A stretch of DNA of 64,000 nt from Pseudoalteromonas carrageenovora IAM 12662 (GTDB taxonomy: Bacteria > Pseudomonadota > Gammaproteobacteria > Enterobacterales > Alteromonadaceae). A model generated the notes under the pieces. It did not search any database, was not told where the DNA came from, and saw only the letters and a list, made by a program, of their open reading frames with translations. The position numbers and the translations under genes were made by a program. Position 1 is the stretch's first letter; every line of letters begins with the position of its first letter. This document shows positions 27,067 to 35,946 of the stretch, piece after piece. Location of the stretch: NCBI RefSeq assembly GCF_900239935.1, contig NZ_LT965928.1:990197-1054196 (forward strand), written 5' to 3'.

Positions 27067-27207
27067 TTACCCCTGTTTATTTCGCTTACAGCGCTCTGAA
27101 CAGTAAATAACGTTATCCCAGTCGCGCTGCCATTTTTTACGCCACGTAAAAGGTTTATTACAAATAGGACACATTTTTTGAGGTAAGTTTAGTTTTTTGT
27201 GCGCCAT
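27067..27207 (-). CDS. DUF2256 family small zinc-finger-like protein
   Basis: This 46-residue protein starts [11 protein letters not shown] and carries CPIC at residues 13-16 and CSERC at 36-40, four cysteines that can bind one zinc, with the conserved [13 protein letters not shown] segment between them. This is the DUF2256 pattern. The family is often encoded next to cryptochrome/photolyase genes, as here: the start lies two bases after the stop of the photolyase gene, so it is translationally coupled. Function is unknown; a role with the photolyase is inferred from the coupling. It ends well before the OsmC gene. Confidence 0.88.
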   Translation of the reverse strand: MAHKKLNLPQKMCPICNKPFTWRKKWQRDWDNVIYCSERCKRNKQG

Positions 27208-27209
27208 GC

Positions 27210-28739
27210 TTACTTAGCCTTACTGTTATTTTTAGTATCCGTTTTACTTTTTGTTCGAGTAACTTTTTGAGTACCCCCAACGTGCTTTTTAAGAATTTTC
27301 CCTATGGCGCGTTTAACATCGGCTCGCTCACGGTATTGCCATAAGCGTTCGCGTGCTTCTTTTGAGGCTGCTGTTAAATCAAGCATGGGTTCGGGATAAT
27401 CCTCCCCTAATTTAAAGTCGTTAAAGAGTGCTTCCATTGGAGTTTGCTCCCAAGGCTGATGTAAATATTCAATAGGGAGTTTTTCAAGCTCTGGGCACCA
27501 CTTTTTAATAAACGAGCCTGTTGGGTCTTGATCTTCTGACTGCTTAATTGGGTTGTAGTGCCTAATGGTGTTAATGCCTGTTACCGAGGCTTGCATTTGA
27601 ATTTGCGGGTAGTGAATTCCGGGCTCAAAATCTAAAAAGTAATTAGCGAGCGGAAAGCTTGCTTGCTGCCAACTTATATTTAAATGATGGGTTACAAAGC
27701 TTACAAGCATGGCGCGCATTCTAAAGTTTATATAACCGGTGGCTTTTAAGCAGCGCATGCAAGCGTCAATAATGGGAATACCTGTTTGACCTTGCGCCCA
27801 GCGTTCAATATCGTTTTTAACATGTTCATCATCGCGATACGGAAATACGTGATAACCCGAATTAAGGGCTAAAAATTCCATAGAGCATTCGCTTTCAAAC
27901 TTTTGCATAAAGTGGCAGTGCCAATGCAAGCGCGATACAAACGCAGCAAGCGGGCGCTTCCAGCCTCTTTTATCGGGGTGCTTTGAGTGATATTCATCAA
28001 TTGCCATTTGATACACTTGCCTAAGGCTAATGTTCCCCCACGCTAAATAAGGCGAAAGCCGAGAGCAATGGGTTTGGCTTAAACTTGGGCTCGATATTCC
28101 TTTTTGATAACCTTTACCGCGCTCGGTAAAAAAGCTCTGCATTACTTGGCGTGCATGCAACGGGCCGCCTTGTTGAAAGCTGTCGTGATCTTGCGTGTAA
28201 GCGCTTGGCAGCTCAGGTGCTTGGTAGTTATTGAGGGTAATTGTTTTTATACTCTTCCAATTAGGAACAGCAATAGGTGCTTGCATTGTTTGCTGCCAGC
28301 GTTCATTCCAGTTATTACGATTTTTTTTGCCGCGAATAACCGCGCCTGTTTGCGACTCTTGCCAATTAATGTGGTTATGCTGGCACCATACTTTTATTGC
28401 CTTATCGCGCTCAAAGGTGTTGTTTAAGCCTATTTCTTGATGGCTAAAAATATTAACTATTTCAAACTGCGTCTTTATCGACTCAAGTAAATCGTTCATA
28501 TTTAAATTAAATATATAAACACAGGCGTTAAAACGCGCTAGCTGATTATTTAACTCAACTATCGATTGATACACAAAGCGCCAGTGCCGTTCATTGTAGT
28601 GTGCATCTTCGAGCAGTAATGGCTCAAAGTTATAAAATAACAGGGTCGGTAAGCCATTACTAAATGCATTTTTTAATGGTTGATGATCGCTAAGACGTAA
28701 ATCACGTTTAAACCACACGATGTTTATTTTTTCTTTCAT
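27210..28739 (-). CDS. phr: Cryptochrome/DNA photolyase family flavoprotein
   Basis: The 509-residue protein has the N-terminal photolyase fold ([18 protein letters not shown]) and the C-terminal FAD-binding helical domain ([56 protein letters not shown]). The last 20 residues are Lys/Thr-rich. It uses blue light and FAD, either to repair pyrimidine dimers or to signal. The TGYINFRMR segment differs from classical PhrB (TGWMHNRLRM), so it belongs to another branch of the family. A DUF2256 gene is coupled downstream. The palindrome AATACGTATT lies at 28786-28795, upstream of the start. Confidence 0.88.
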   Translation of the reverse strand: MKEKINIVWFKRDLRLSDHQPLKNAFSNGLPTLLFYNFEPLLLEDAHYNERHWRFVYQSIVELNNQLARFNACVYIFNLNMNDLLESIKTQFEIVNIFSHQEIGLNNTFERDKAIKVWCQHNHINWQESQTGAVIRGKKNRNNWNERWQQTMQAPIAVPNWKSIKTITLNNYQAPELPSAYTQDHDSFQQGGPLHARQVMQSFFTERGKGYQKGISSPSLSQTHCSRLSPYLAWGNISLRQVYQMAIDEYHSKHPDKRGWKRPLAAFVSRLHWHCHFMQKFESECSMEFLALNSGYHVFPYRDDEHVKNDIERWAQGQTGIPIIDACMRCLKATGYINFRMRAMLVSFVTHHLNISWQQASFPLANYFLDFEPGIHYPQIQMQASVTGINTIRHYNPIKQSEDQDPTGSFIKKWCPELEKLPIEYLHQPWEQTPMEALFNDFKLGEDYPEPMLDLTAASKEARERLWQYRERADVKRAIGKILKKHVGGTQKVTRTKSKTDTKNNSKAK

Positions 28740-29184
28740 ACTGGCAATATTAAAACCGTGGCATTATAAATAATAGGACAAAACCAATACGTATTAAATG
28801 TAAAAGAAGACTAGTGTAAAAACGATTTTGATATAGGCAACTCATGTTAAGGTGATACTAAAATGAGTCGCCAATAAAAGAAGTATTATAAATAGGGAGA
28901 ATTACCGTGATACTTAAGCAATTTTGGCACTTGCAGTCATGTGAGAGTACACCTATTAAAGCTTCACCAATTGCAACTACTTCCATTATCTTTTCCTAAA
29001 ACTTGCGAGGGTATCGCTTTGTATGACGATACCCTCAGTTAGGGTAAAATTAAAAACGCTTACCAATAGTAAAGCTAAAGACACGAGATATGACAACGCG
29101 CGCATTAAATATAATTGATTGATCTGCTACCGTTTCACCTGAGTGAAACTTCCCTCTGATAAGTTTCCTGAGTTATTTAGGTTT
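28740..29184. other. Intergenic region with photolyase promoter and duplication remnant
   Basis: The left part (28740-28931) holds the photolyase promoter region on the minus strand with the palindrome AATACGTATT, plus a plus-strand promoter-like TATTATAAAT and AGGGAGA before a GTG at 28907 that looks like a cut gene start. From 28932 onward it is a degraded copy of the receptor/kinase junction listed separately. Confidence 0.6.
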
Positions 29185-29201
29185 TTAACATCGACACGAA
29201 G
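28932..29201 (-). pseudogene. Remnant copy of the TonB-receptor tail and sugar-kinase head
   Basis: These 270 bases match 30123-30393 with about 30 differences by eye and one 1-base gap. Read on the minus strand they contain the last ~50 codons of the receptor (29201 to 29052, frameshifted by the gap), the intergenic hairpin, and the first 18-19 codons of the kinase (ATG at 28986, MEVVAIGEALI). The kinase part stops abruptly at 28932. It records a partial tandem duplication of a unit of about 1.19 kb. Confidence 0.9.
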
Positions 29202-30177
29202 ATTTAAGGGTACTCGCCGAGATATCATGGTATGTAGGTAGGGCATCAAAGGCTCCAAACGTTGCTACTGTTTTGGCTCCGCATTTAGTAGCAAAGTCGA
29301 TAGCCTTTGAAACGTTAGTAAAGTTATTTGCCCAGTCAGTAAATTCTGTTTTATTACTCACTAGCGAAGATATTTGATATAAAAAACCACCTACAAACGC
29401 ATCGCCTGCAGCTGTGGTATCCACAACATATGCCTTAGGGCAAGGATAAGTACCACTAAATGAGCTAGATGAAAAAGTAATAGGCTCGCCACCATCGGTC
29501 ATTAAAACTAAAGCTACGCCACTATCTACCCAACTTCTAATAGTGGTATCAATATGCTCTATTCCATAAAGCGAGATCAGCTCATCTTTACTCGCTTTAA
29601 TAACATCAACTGTTTTAGCAACATCCTCAATAACAGATTTAGCTGTGAGTGGTTCATCCCAGAAGGCTGAACGAAAGTTAATGTCAAAGCATGTAACCGA
29701 GCCTGATTCTTTAAAGTGTTTTAGCGCATGTAAGGTTGTATTTAATACTAAAGGTTTTGCAAAAGAGCCTGAACAAAAACTCACAATTTTAGGTGTTGAA
29801 AATAAAGAGGGCTCTAAATCGGTTATTTGTAAATCGTAATGTGCAGCATCTTTATCGTAAAATTCAAATGTACGTTCACCGTTTTCATCCAACGATACGA
29901 ACGCGAGTGCCGTCTTCCCTTTTTTTGAAAAGCCAACATAAGATGTGTTTACATTATACATTTTGAGTGCATTTATTAAAAAGCGACCAAATTTATCATT
30001 GCCTACTTTACCAAGCAAATAACTTGAACCACCAAGCTTTGCTACGGCTACAGCAACATTAGCGGGTGCGCCTCCGGCAAACTGTGTGAAGTCTAGTTCG
30101 CTATTTGATGCCTTATTGTGCATGCAGTCATGTGAGAGTATATCTATTAAAGCTTCACCAATTGCAACTACTTCCAT
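29185..30177 (-). CDS. PfkB family sugar kinase (fructokinase-like)
   Basis: The 330-residue ribokinase-fold enzyme starts MEVVAIGEALIDIL, shows the substrate-site FAGGAPANVAVAVAKLGG near residue 33, and the ATP/catalytic motif DTTAAGDAFVGGFL near residue 250, where the Asp of AAGD is the base. It phosphorylates a hexose, probably fructose, after uptake. It lies 63 bases downstream of the TonB receptor in the same direction. Its last six residues and stop come from a fused copy of the receptor's 3' end, so the native C terminus was replaced; the core is intact and likely active. Confidence 0.92.
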   Translation of the reverse strand: MEVVAIGEALIDILSHDCMHNKASNSELDFTQFAGGAPANVAVAVAKLGGSSYLLGKVGNDKFGRFLINALKMYNVNTSYVGFSKKGKTALAFVSLDENGERTFEFYDKDAAHYDLQITDLEPSLFSTPKIVSFCSGSFAKPLVLNTTLHALKHFKESGSVTCFDINFRSAFWDEPLTAKSVIEDVAKTVDVIKASKDELISLYGIEHIDTTIRSWVDSGVALVLMTDGGEPITFSSSSFSGTYPCPKAYVVDTTAAGDAFVGGFLYQISSLVSNKTEFTDWANNFTNVSKAIDFATKCGAKTVATFGAFDALPTYHDISASTLKSSCRC

Positions 30178-30393
30178 TATATTTTCCTAAAAATTGCGAG
30201 GGTATCGCTTTGCATGACGATACCCTAGATTAGAGTAAAATTAAAAACGCTTACCAATAGTAAGGCTAAAGGTACGAGGTAAGACAACGCGCGCATTAAA
30301 TGTAGTTGCTTGACCTGCTACCGTTTCCCCTGCGCGAGGATCCCCCTCTGATAAGCCTTCTGAGTTATTTAGGTTTTTAACATCGGCACGAAG
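30123..30393. repeat. Parental copy of the duplicated receptor/kinase junction
   Basis: Direct repeat of 28932-29201, spaced by about 1.19 kb. It spans the first 18 kinase codons, the intergenic hairpin (GGGTATCG and CGATACCC at 30200-30226) and the last 50 codons of the receptor. Confidence 0.9.
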
Positions 30394-32829
30394 GTAATAA
30401 CCGTCTTCGTTTTCAAGGGATAAACCAAGGTTTAACATGCCATACATAGGCAGTTCTGCTGTGTTGGCGTCGTCGGCATAACGTTTACCGCTCCAAGAGT
30501 AGCTACCATGAATAGCTGCCATACCCCACGAAAAATCTTCAAACTGATAGCTACTAGTTAATTGGCCAAAGTGCTTAGGCACACGTACAGGTAAGTTGCC
30601 GTTTATATCAATAGAGGCAGAGCTTCCATTAGCATCCAAGTATTGCGCCGCTGGTGTGTTTACAAATTCGGGTGATTGGTACGTTGCAGATACACCAATG
30701 CGCCAGTCTTGGGTGATTTGCAGGTTAAATTCGGCTTCTACACCTAAGGTTTCTGTGTTTCTAAAGGCTTGACGTTGCACTACTTGACCATTTTCAACAG
30801 TAGGTACATTAAAGAATAAATCATCCGCAGCGGCGAAGTAACCGGTTACAAATGCTGCGACATCACCTTCGTTATATTTAATGCCCACCTCGGCCATTAC
30901 CGTTGAAGCTGGTTGTGTTTCGCGTCTCTCAGAGTTATTAAATTGATTAATTTCCTCTTGACTAGTTAGGTTGGTAATCGCCATGTATTTATCTACATCA
31001 GGCATACGAAAACCATCTGCATATCGAGTGAATACCGCTAAGTCGTCGTTAAATTTGTAGTTAGCTGCAATTGTCCATGCCATTTCGTTGTATTCAACAT
31101 CAAAGTTTCGGTAAGTCCCATCACCAAAGGGCAGGGTAATATTCCCATTGACGGTATCAGTATCGCTGGCAAAACTGTCAATTGTGTAATTAGCTTGGTT
31201 TTGCGCTTCCCCATCTGCTTTGAGGGTTTCGTACCTTAGGCCCAGATTAAACGACACATCTTCAAGATCGTATTCAAAGTCAGCAAAGGGCGCAAGGGTA
31301 TTTTCACTATAAACAATATCGGCAAAACCATGTGATCCAGCCTGAATACCTTTGTAAGTACCGCTGGCAATGTCAAGACCTTGTGCATCTGTAAATACAA
31401 CATCTAAGCGCTGCGGCAGGGGCTCTACTGATTGCAGAGTATTAATTCGATAGTCGGTAACATGGCCATTAATATTAGAGAAGAATAAGCCAAAATTAGC
31501 ATAAAGAGTCCCTTCGCCTACATCATCAAAGGTGTAGTTGAATCTGGTTTCGTTTTGAAAGTTATCGCCTTCAAAACGTCTATGCCAAAAGCCTGCGTTT
31601 ATTCCGTATCCATTGGTGTTGTAGGTATTTACGTTGCTTGAATCAGCCAATACAAAGCCGTTTCCTGCATCGCGTATATCGTAACTTGGGTTACCATCAA
31701 CCATGGCACCTGCAAGGACATCAGTATTTGCAGCATATATAGCTTGTGCTTTACTAGCTAACGATTCGGCGTTACCTACGTTAATGATGCCGGTAAAGGT
31801 TGTTAGCATATCGGTATAACGCATTTGATTTGAAAAGACTAAGTTTTCGTTGATTTCAATTTCGGTTGTATTGCCAAAGTAGGTCACATTAGCGTAGTTA
31901 CCATCTGCAATATCCAAATCAATGTCGCCGCTTGGGGCGTTATTAAGAGTTAATAAACGCGCACCTGCTGAGTTACCGGTGGTGCCATCTCTGATATCCA
32001 TCCCGCCTGGGATTGTTTTAGCATTGGTGGTTGAGCCTATTAATGGCTGAGGAATAAAAAAGAATGATCTATCGTTTTGTTTATTAAACTCAAAGCGGGT
32101 AAAGCCGCTGCCATCTTTAAAAAAGTGCTTAATATTACCATTAAGCTCACCACCTTGGTTAGCTGTATACCCCGGATCGCGTGCGGAGTCATCCTTGCGA
32201 TACCAAGCGCCAACAGCATAGGTTGTCTGATCGTCTATTGATCCGCTAACCCAACCTTGTCCACCTAGGCGGTTGTTGCTGTTGGTTTCAAAAAACACAT
32301 CACCTTGGGTATCATCGGAGCCTTCACGAGAAATAAAATTAATAAACCCAGCTGGCGCGCTACCAACAAAAATTGACGAGGCACCACCACGAATAGCTTC
32401 AACGCTGCCCACAAAATTAGACAAACGGGTAAAGCGATCATTTTGAGTAAATAAAATATCTTGATTATAAAACACGGTCATACCATCACGAAGTAGTGCT
32501 GTAAACTCTGTTTGCGTTGATAACGGAAAGCCTCGTGGGGCTACGTTGTTACCGGTTTCTCCACCGGTGTCTTCGGCATGAAAACCAGGAATACTTCGCA
32601 CTAATTCAGCAACACTGTGCGGAGCCAATTGCTCTAACTTTGCTTCGTTAAAGGTAGTTATTGCATTAGTTGATTCGATTTTCTCTTTTGGCCGAGATGT
32701 TCCCGTTACAATGATGCGCTCAAACCCTAAATCACTTTTTGCTACTTGTTGCTCTTGTGACAAGACGCTAGGGGATATGGATAGACCTACAGCGACTGCA
32801 ATTAGAGTCATTTTTGCTGATACTTTCAT
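30241..32829 (-). CDS. TonB-dependent receptor, likely for a sugar or oligosaccharide
   Basis: The 862-residue outer-membrane receptor has a signal peptide (residues 1-24), a TonB-box-like FERIIVTGT, a plug (ELVRSIPGFHAEDTGG, VEAIRGGASSIFVGSAPAGFINFISR) and a long barrel ending TFSLTIGKRF. Its neighbours, a PfkB kinase downstream, and a ROK repressor and FucP-type symporter upstream, make it the outer-membrane step of a hexose or hexoside uptake system; the substrate itself is not readable. Two copies of the palindrome ACAAATTTG lie at 32860-32868 and 32900-32908 in its promoter region. Confidence 0.93.
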   Translation of the reverse strand: MKVSAKMTLIAVAVGLSISPSVLSQEQQVAKSDLGFERIIVTGTSRPKEKIESTNAITTFNEAKLEQLAPHSVAELVRSIPGFHAEDTGGETGNNVAPRGFPLSTQTEFTALLRDGMTVFYNQDILFTQNDRFTRLSNFVGSVEAIRGGASSIFVGSAPAGFINFISREGSDDTQGDVFFETNSNNRLGGQGWVSGSIDDQTTYAVGAWYRKDDSARDPGYTANQGGELNGNIKHFFKDGSGFTRFEFNKQNDRSFFFIPQPLIGSTTNAKTIPGGMDIRDGTTGNSAGARLLTLNNAPSGDIDLDIADGNYANVTYFGNTTEIEINENLVFSNQMRYTDMLTTFTGIINVGNAESLASKAQAIYAANTDVLAGAMVDGNPSYDIRDAGNGFVLADSSNVNTYNTNGYGINAGFWHRRFEGDNFQNETRFNYTFDDVGEGTLYANFGLFFSNINGHVTDYRINTLQSVEPLPQRLDVVFTDAQGLDIASGTYKGIQAGSHGFADIVYSENTLAPFADFEYDLEDVSFNLGLRYETLKADGEAQNQANYTIDSFASDTDTVNGNITLPFGDGTYRNFDVEYNEMAWTIAANYKFNDDLAVFTRYADGFRMPDVDKYMAITNLTSQEEINQFNNSERRETQPASTVMAEVGIKYNEGDVAAFVTGYFAAADDLFFNVPTVENGQVVQRQAFRNTETLGVEAEFNLQITQDWRIGVSATYQSPEFVNTPAAQYLDANGSSASIDINGNLPVRVPKHFGQLTSSYQFEDFSWGMAAIHGSYSWSGKRYADDANTAELPMYGMLNLGLSLENEDGYYLRADVKNLNNSEGLSEGDPRAGETVAGQATTFNARVVLPRTFSLTIGKRF

Positions 32830-33018
32830 TTTTCTGTTCTCTCTTTGTTGTGTGTGTATACAAATTTGCGGTTTTATTAATCAAACATGTCAGTGTTATC
32901 AAATTTGTAAATAGAATGTAGAGAACTTAAAATAATAAATCAACTATTATTACTTATTATTTTTTGTACAGCTTTTTGATTGTTTAAGTGAATTTTTTAC
33001 CTCTGATAAAAAATAAAT

Positions 33019-33050
33019 AAGCAGCCAACGTTACCGATGGCTGCTTTTTA
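33019..33050. terminator. Terminator after the ROK repressor gene
   Basis: AAGCAGCC (33019-33026) pairs with GGCTGCTT (33039-33046), with T on the plus side and A/T-rich sequence on the minus side, between the repressor stop and the receptor promoter. Confidence 0.75.
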
Positions 33051-33063
33051 ACTTTAAAGTATA

Positions 33064-34278
33064 TTAGTGGTGTGAAAGGCTTGCGTGATCTTGAGAAAAG
33101 TTGATAAGTAACGGAAGGTTAGCGCAGCCTACTGATTGAGCCTTGGCGCCAATAGAGCCACTTTGTACTTCACAGCGATTAATACCGCGATGATCAGCCT
33201 GGCTCAATTTTAACTTTGTTGCCAAAACTATTTTTTCTCTGACATTGATAGGAATGGCGCCATCAATGACAATTGCCTCAAAATCAAAAATAGCTAAAGA
33301 ACACAATGCCGCGTAGGCGAGGCCATCTGCAACTTGGTCTATCCACTTATCGAGTACGGGGCCTAAGTCTCCCCAATACTCTTTTGAACTCCATAGTATG
33401 TCAGTATTGTAGCCATCACCTTTGAGCATTTTTTCGAGAATATACAGTGATGATTGCATAATAAGTTGTTGGGAGGTTAGTTGTCCTTCACTATTAAGCA
33501 TAGGCCTAGGTAATGAACCTATAGCGCCGGCATTACCTTTTTTACCAGTAAATAAGGTTTCGTTTATAACAACTCCACCACCAATAAAAGTACCAATAAA
33601 AATATATAAAAAATCGCTAAAACGAGCAGGATTACCAAAGCTTAATTCAGCTGAACAAGCAGCGGTATCATCATTACATACATACACGGGAAGATGTACA
33701 ATTTGATTTATTTTTTCTTTAAAATCAAAAGACTTCCATTCATTCAATACTGTTTTTGGAGCGCCGGCTTCTTCTGTCCAGTTCCAAATTTCGTAAGGGG
33801 TTGCAACACCCACACCTAAGATACGCTTGGCTAATTCGTCACTTAAGCTCATTTTAAGTACGCTGATCCCTTTCTCTAAAAAGGTTAGCAAGCTCTGTAC
33901 TGTGGGGTAAGCGCAGTTTTCGTGCAAAGTTGCGCGTATATTTCCTACTAAGTCAATCAAGGTTAAATCAAAACTGCGACGACCTACTTTTAAGCCAATT
34001 CCAAATGCACCATCTGGATTTAACGCAAATGGGATGGTTGGTTGGCCAACCTTACCACGCTGAGGGTCTTTCCGTATTAATAACGATTCGGCTTCTAAAC
34101 TATTGATAATTACTGTGACGGCCTGTGCTGAAAGCCCTGTTTTTTGTGCAATTTCAGCTTTTGGAGCACTACCGTGTTGGCGAATTAATGACATAATTCG
34201 GCGTTCATTATGAGCACGCAGGCCAGATTGGCTTCGGCCTTCTTGTAAAGAGAGTCGAGGGTTTTTAGATTTGATAAT
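33064..34278 (-). CDS. ROK family transcriptional regulator (apparent non-AUG start)
   Basis: The protein has an N-terminal winged helix (KAEIAQKTGLSAQAVTVIINSLEAESLL) and a ROK sugar-kinase-like domain (GIGLKVGRRSFDLTLIDL, GTFIGGGVVINETLFTGKKGNAGAIGSLP). The first ATG (34194) would cut the first helix; the frame upstream encodes GLRAHNERRIMSLIRQHG, the usual ROK start region, and is open to a TAG just above 34287. No ATG, GTG or TTG exists there; ATT at 34278, ATA at 34281 or ATC at 34275 follow an AGGTAGGA ribosome site. Coordinates assume ATT. It probably represses the kinase, receptor and divergent symporter in the absence of sugar. The cysteines of the usual ROK zinc motif are not evident. 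Confidence 0.85.
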   Translation of the reverse strand: MIKSKNPRLSLQEGRSQSGLRAHNERRIMSLIRQHGSAPKAEIAQKTGLSAQAVTVIINSLEAESLLIRKDPQRGKVGQPTIPFALNPDGAFGIGLKVGRRSFDLTLIDLVGNIRATLHENCAYPTVQSLLTFLEKGISVLKMSLSDELAKRILGVGVATPYEIWNWTEEAGAPKTVLNEWKSFDFKEKINQIVHLPVYVCNDDTAACSAELSFGNPARFSDFLYIFIGTFIGGGVVINETLFTGKKGNAGAIGSLPRPMLNSEGQLTSQQLIMQSSLYILEKMLKGDGYNTDILWSSKEYWGDLGPVLDKWIDQVADGLAYAALCSLAIFDFEAIVIDGAIPINVREKIVLATKLKLSQADHRGINRCEVQSGSIGAKAQSVGCANLPLLINFSQDHASLSHH

Positions 34279-34458
34279 TATTCCTACCTAGTTGTTATTA
34301 TCTTGAATAACCTGATTAATTGTACACCGAGTGTGTGTAATTGGCGACTATATTAGCTTTATTGCCGGGTTCATTTCTTATTATTAAATTTACGACAGAG
34401 TATAAATAAGTCACAGGAGGTCAATAAATAACTATAGTTGATTTATTGACGGAATGAT

Positions 34459-34474
34459 ATTTAACTGGTTAAAT
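34459..34474. promoter_or_regulatory. Candidate operator of the ROK regulator
   Basis: ATTTAAC and GTTAAAT form 7-bp inverted arms around TG, 34 bases before the symporter start, between the divergent repressor and symporter genes. Confidence 0.45.
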
Positions 34475-34507
34475 GCTTTACTTAACATTAACAACTGAGA
34501 CACGGCA

Positions 34508-35815
34508 ATGACCACACACACACACACACAAACACCTCTTGTCTCCAAGGAGATGGTGGTTCCCTTTATTTTACTTGTTCTGTGCTTTGCTGCATGGGGA
34601 GCTGCGGCAAACATGACTGATCCGCTAGTAAAAGTGTTTAGTAAAATTTTTACTATGTCGTCAGTGCAGTCTGCATTGGTACAATTTAGCTACTATGGAG
34701 CTTACTTTTGCCTAGCTATTCCGGCGGCATATATCAATAAACGCTTTTCGTATAAAACAGGTGTGTTAACCGGTTTAGGGATGGCTGCAATCGGAGCATT
34801 TTTGTTTTATCCCGCCAGCCAAGCAATGACTTATGGTTTTTTTTTAGTGGCTTTGTTTGTGTTAGCTGGAGGCTTATCTATTTTAGAGACATCAGCAAAC
34901 CCTTATGTAATGGGAATGGGCACCCAACAAGGTGCAACTCGCAGGTTGAATTTGGCGCAATCATTTAACCCTGTCGGTACTAACATTGGTGTTTTTTTAG
35001 CCGCTACCCTTATTTTACCAAAGCTCAATACAGCAACCTCTGGTGAGCGCACAAATATGAATAGTGAGCAATTAACTAGCATTATAAGCGCAGAACTTGA
35101 TGCAGTTATGGTGCCTTATGTTGGTATGGCTTGTGTGTTGGTTTTTATTTGGTTGGCAATTGCGTTTACTAAAACACCTAATTTTTGTAAGCAAAAAAAA
35201 GTCTCTAAGCATGTAGAATTTAGTGCAACGTTTAAGCGTTTGTTTAAAAATACCCATTACCGCTTTGGTGTTATCGCCCAGTTTTTTAATGTTGCGGCGC
35301 AAACTTGTGTATGGACATTTACCATCCAGTACGTAATGGAGGCACTCGATACAAATGAAGTTACTGGGGGAAGTATTTTACAATACAGTATGATCACCTT
35401 TTTAGTTTCTCGATTTGTAATGACCTGGCTTATGGGATTTATTCGTCCTGCCAAACTGTTAATGGCAACCTCTATTATTGCAATGCTGCTGTGTTTTTAT
35501 ATGGTGAAAATGCCAAATATAAGTGGCGTATGGGCGCTGGTAAGTATATCGGCTTGCTTGTCGTTAATGTTTCCAACTATTTACGCGATTTCACTACATG
35601 GGTTAGGCGATGATGCAAAACTAGGTGCTGCTGGTTTAGTAATGGCTATTTTAGGTGGAGCGATAGTTCCTGTATTCCAAGCTGTGTTTATTGATACATA
35701 CAGTGTCGCGTTTTCTTATGTTGTGCCTGCGGGGTGTTTTATTATTGTTGCAGCTTATGCTGCATTTGATTTAAAAACAAAAGTCAGAGTATTCAATAAT
35801 GTAGCGCCTTGCTAA
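34508..35815 (+). CDS. FucP family sugar:proton symporter
   Basis: The 435-residue, 12-segment membrane protein belongs to the FucP/GluP branch of the major facilitators: FAAWGAAANMTDPLVKVF in helix 1, SYYGAYFCLAIPAAYINKRFSYKTG in helix 2 and LAGGLSILETSANPYV in helix 4, the last being diagnostic. It imports a hexose (fucose, glucose, galactose, fructose or mannose in known members) with protons. It is divergent from the ROK gene. The coding sequence begins with a (CA)9 tract at 34513-34530 (Thr/His codons); a slip of one unit would shift the frame, so on/off switching is possible. Confidence 0.93.
   Translation: MTTHTHTQTPLVSKEMVVPFILLVLCFAAWGAAANMTDPLVKVFSKIFTMSSVQSALVQFSYYGAYFCLAIPAAYINKRFSYKTGVLTGLGMAAIGAFLFYPASQAMTYGFFLVALFVLAGGLSILETSANPYVMGMGTQQGATRRLNLAQSFNPVGTNIGVFLAATLILPKLNTATSGERTNMNSEQLTSIISAELDAVMVPYVGMACVLVFIWLAIAFTKTPNFCKQKKVSKHVEFSATFKRLFKNTHYRFGVIAQFFNVAAQTCVWTFTIQYVMEALDTNEVTGGSILQYSMITFLVSRFVMTWLMGFIRPAKLLMATSIIAMLLCFYMVKMPNISGVWALVSISACLSLMFPTIYAISLHGLGDDAKLGAAGLVMAILGGAIVPVFQAVFIDTYSVAFSYVVPAGCFIIVAAYAAFDLKTKVRVFNNVAPC
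34513..34530 (+). repeat. (CA)9 microsatellite within the symporter gene
   Basis: Nine CA units start five bases after the first base of the ATG. Change by one unit would put the gene out of frame. Confidence 0.9.
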
Positions 35816-35823
35816 ATGGATTG

Positions 35824-35851
35824 AAAACCGAGCCTGAAGGCTCGGTTTTAC
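35824..35851 (+). terminator. Rho-independent terminator
   Basis: AAAACCGAGCC pairs with GGCTCGGTTTT around TGAA, nine bases after the symporter stop. Confidence 0.93.
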
Positions 35852-35946
35852 TTTTTAACTTTTCTCATTTGTAAATCTTCTTTAACCCCAACCTTCATCG
35901 GATTAAGATATTAGGCATGTTGATATTCTTATTTAGTTGAAAAAAT

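Noticed and set aside
28907..28999. A 30-residue plus-strand gene beginning at GTG 28907
   Set aside because: Most of it is antisense to the duplicated kinase head, so it is at best a cut gene start; mentioned as a finding, not annotated.
30241..35815. Naming the sugar locus as a sucrose system
   Set aside because: No sucrose phosphorylase, hydrolase or sucrose-type repressor is present; the kinase and symporter only say hexose.
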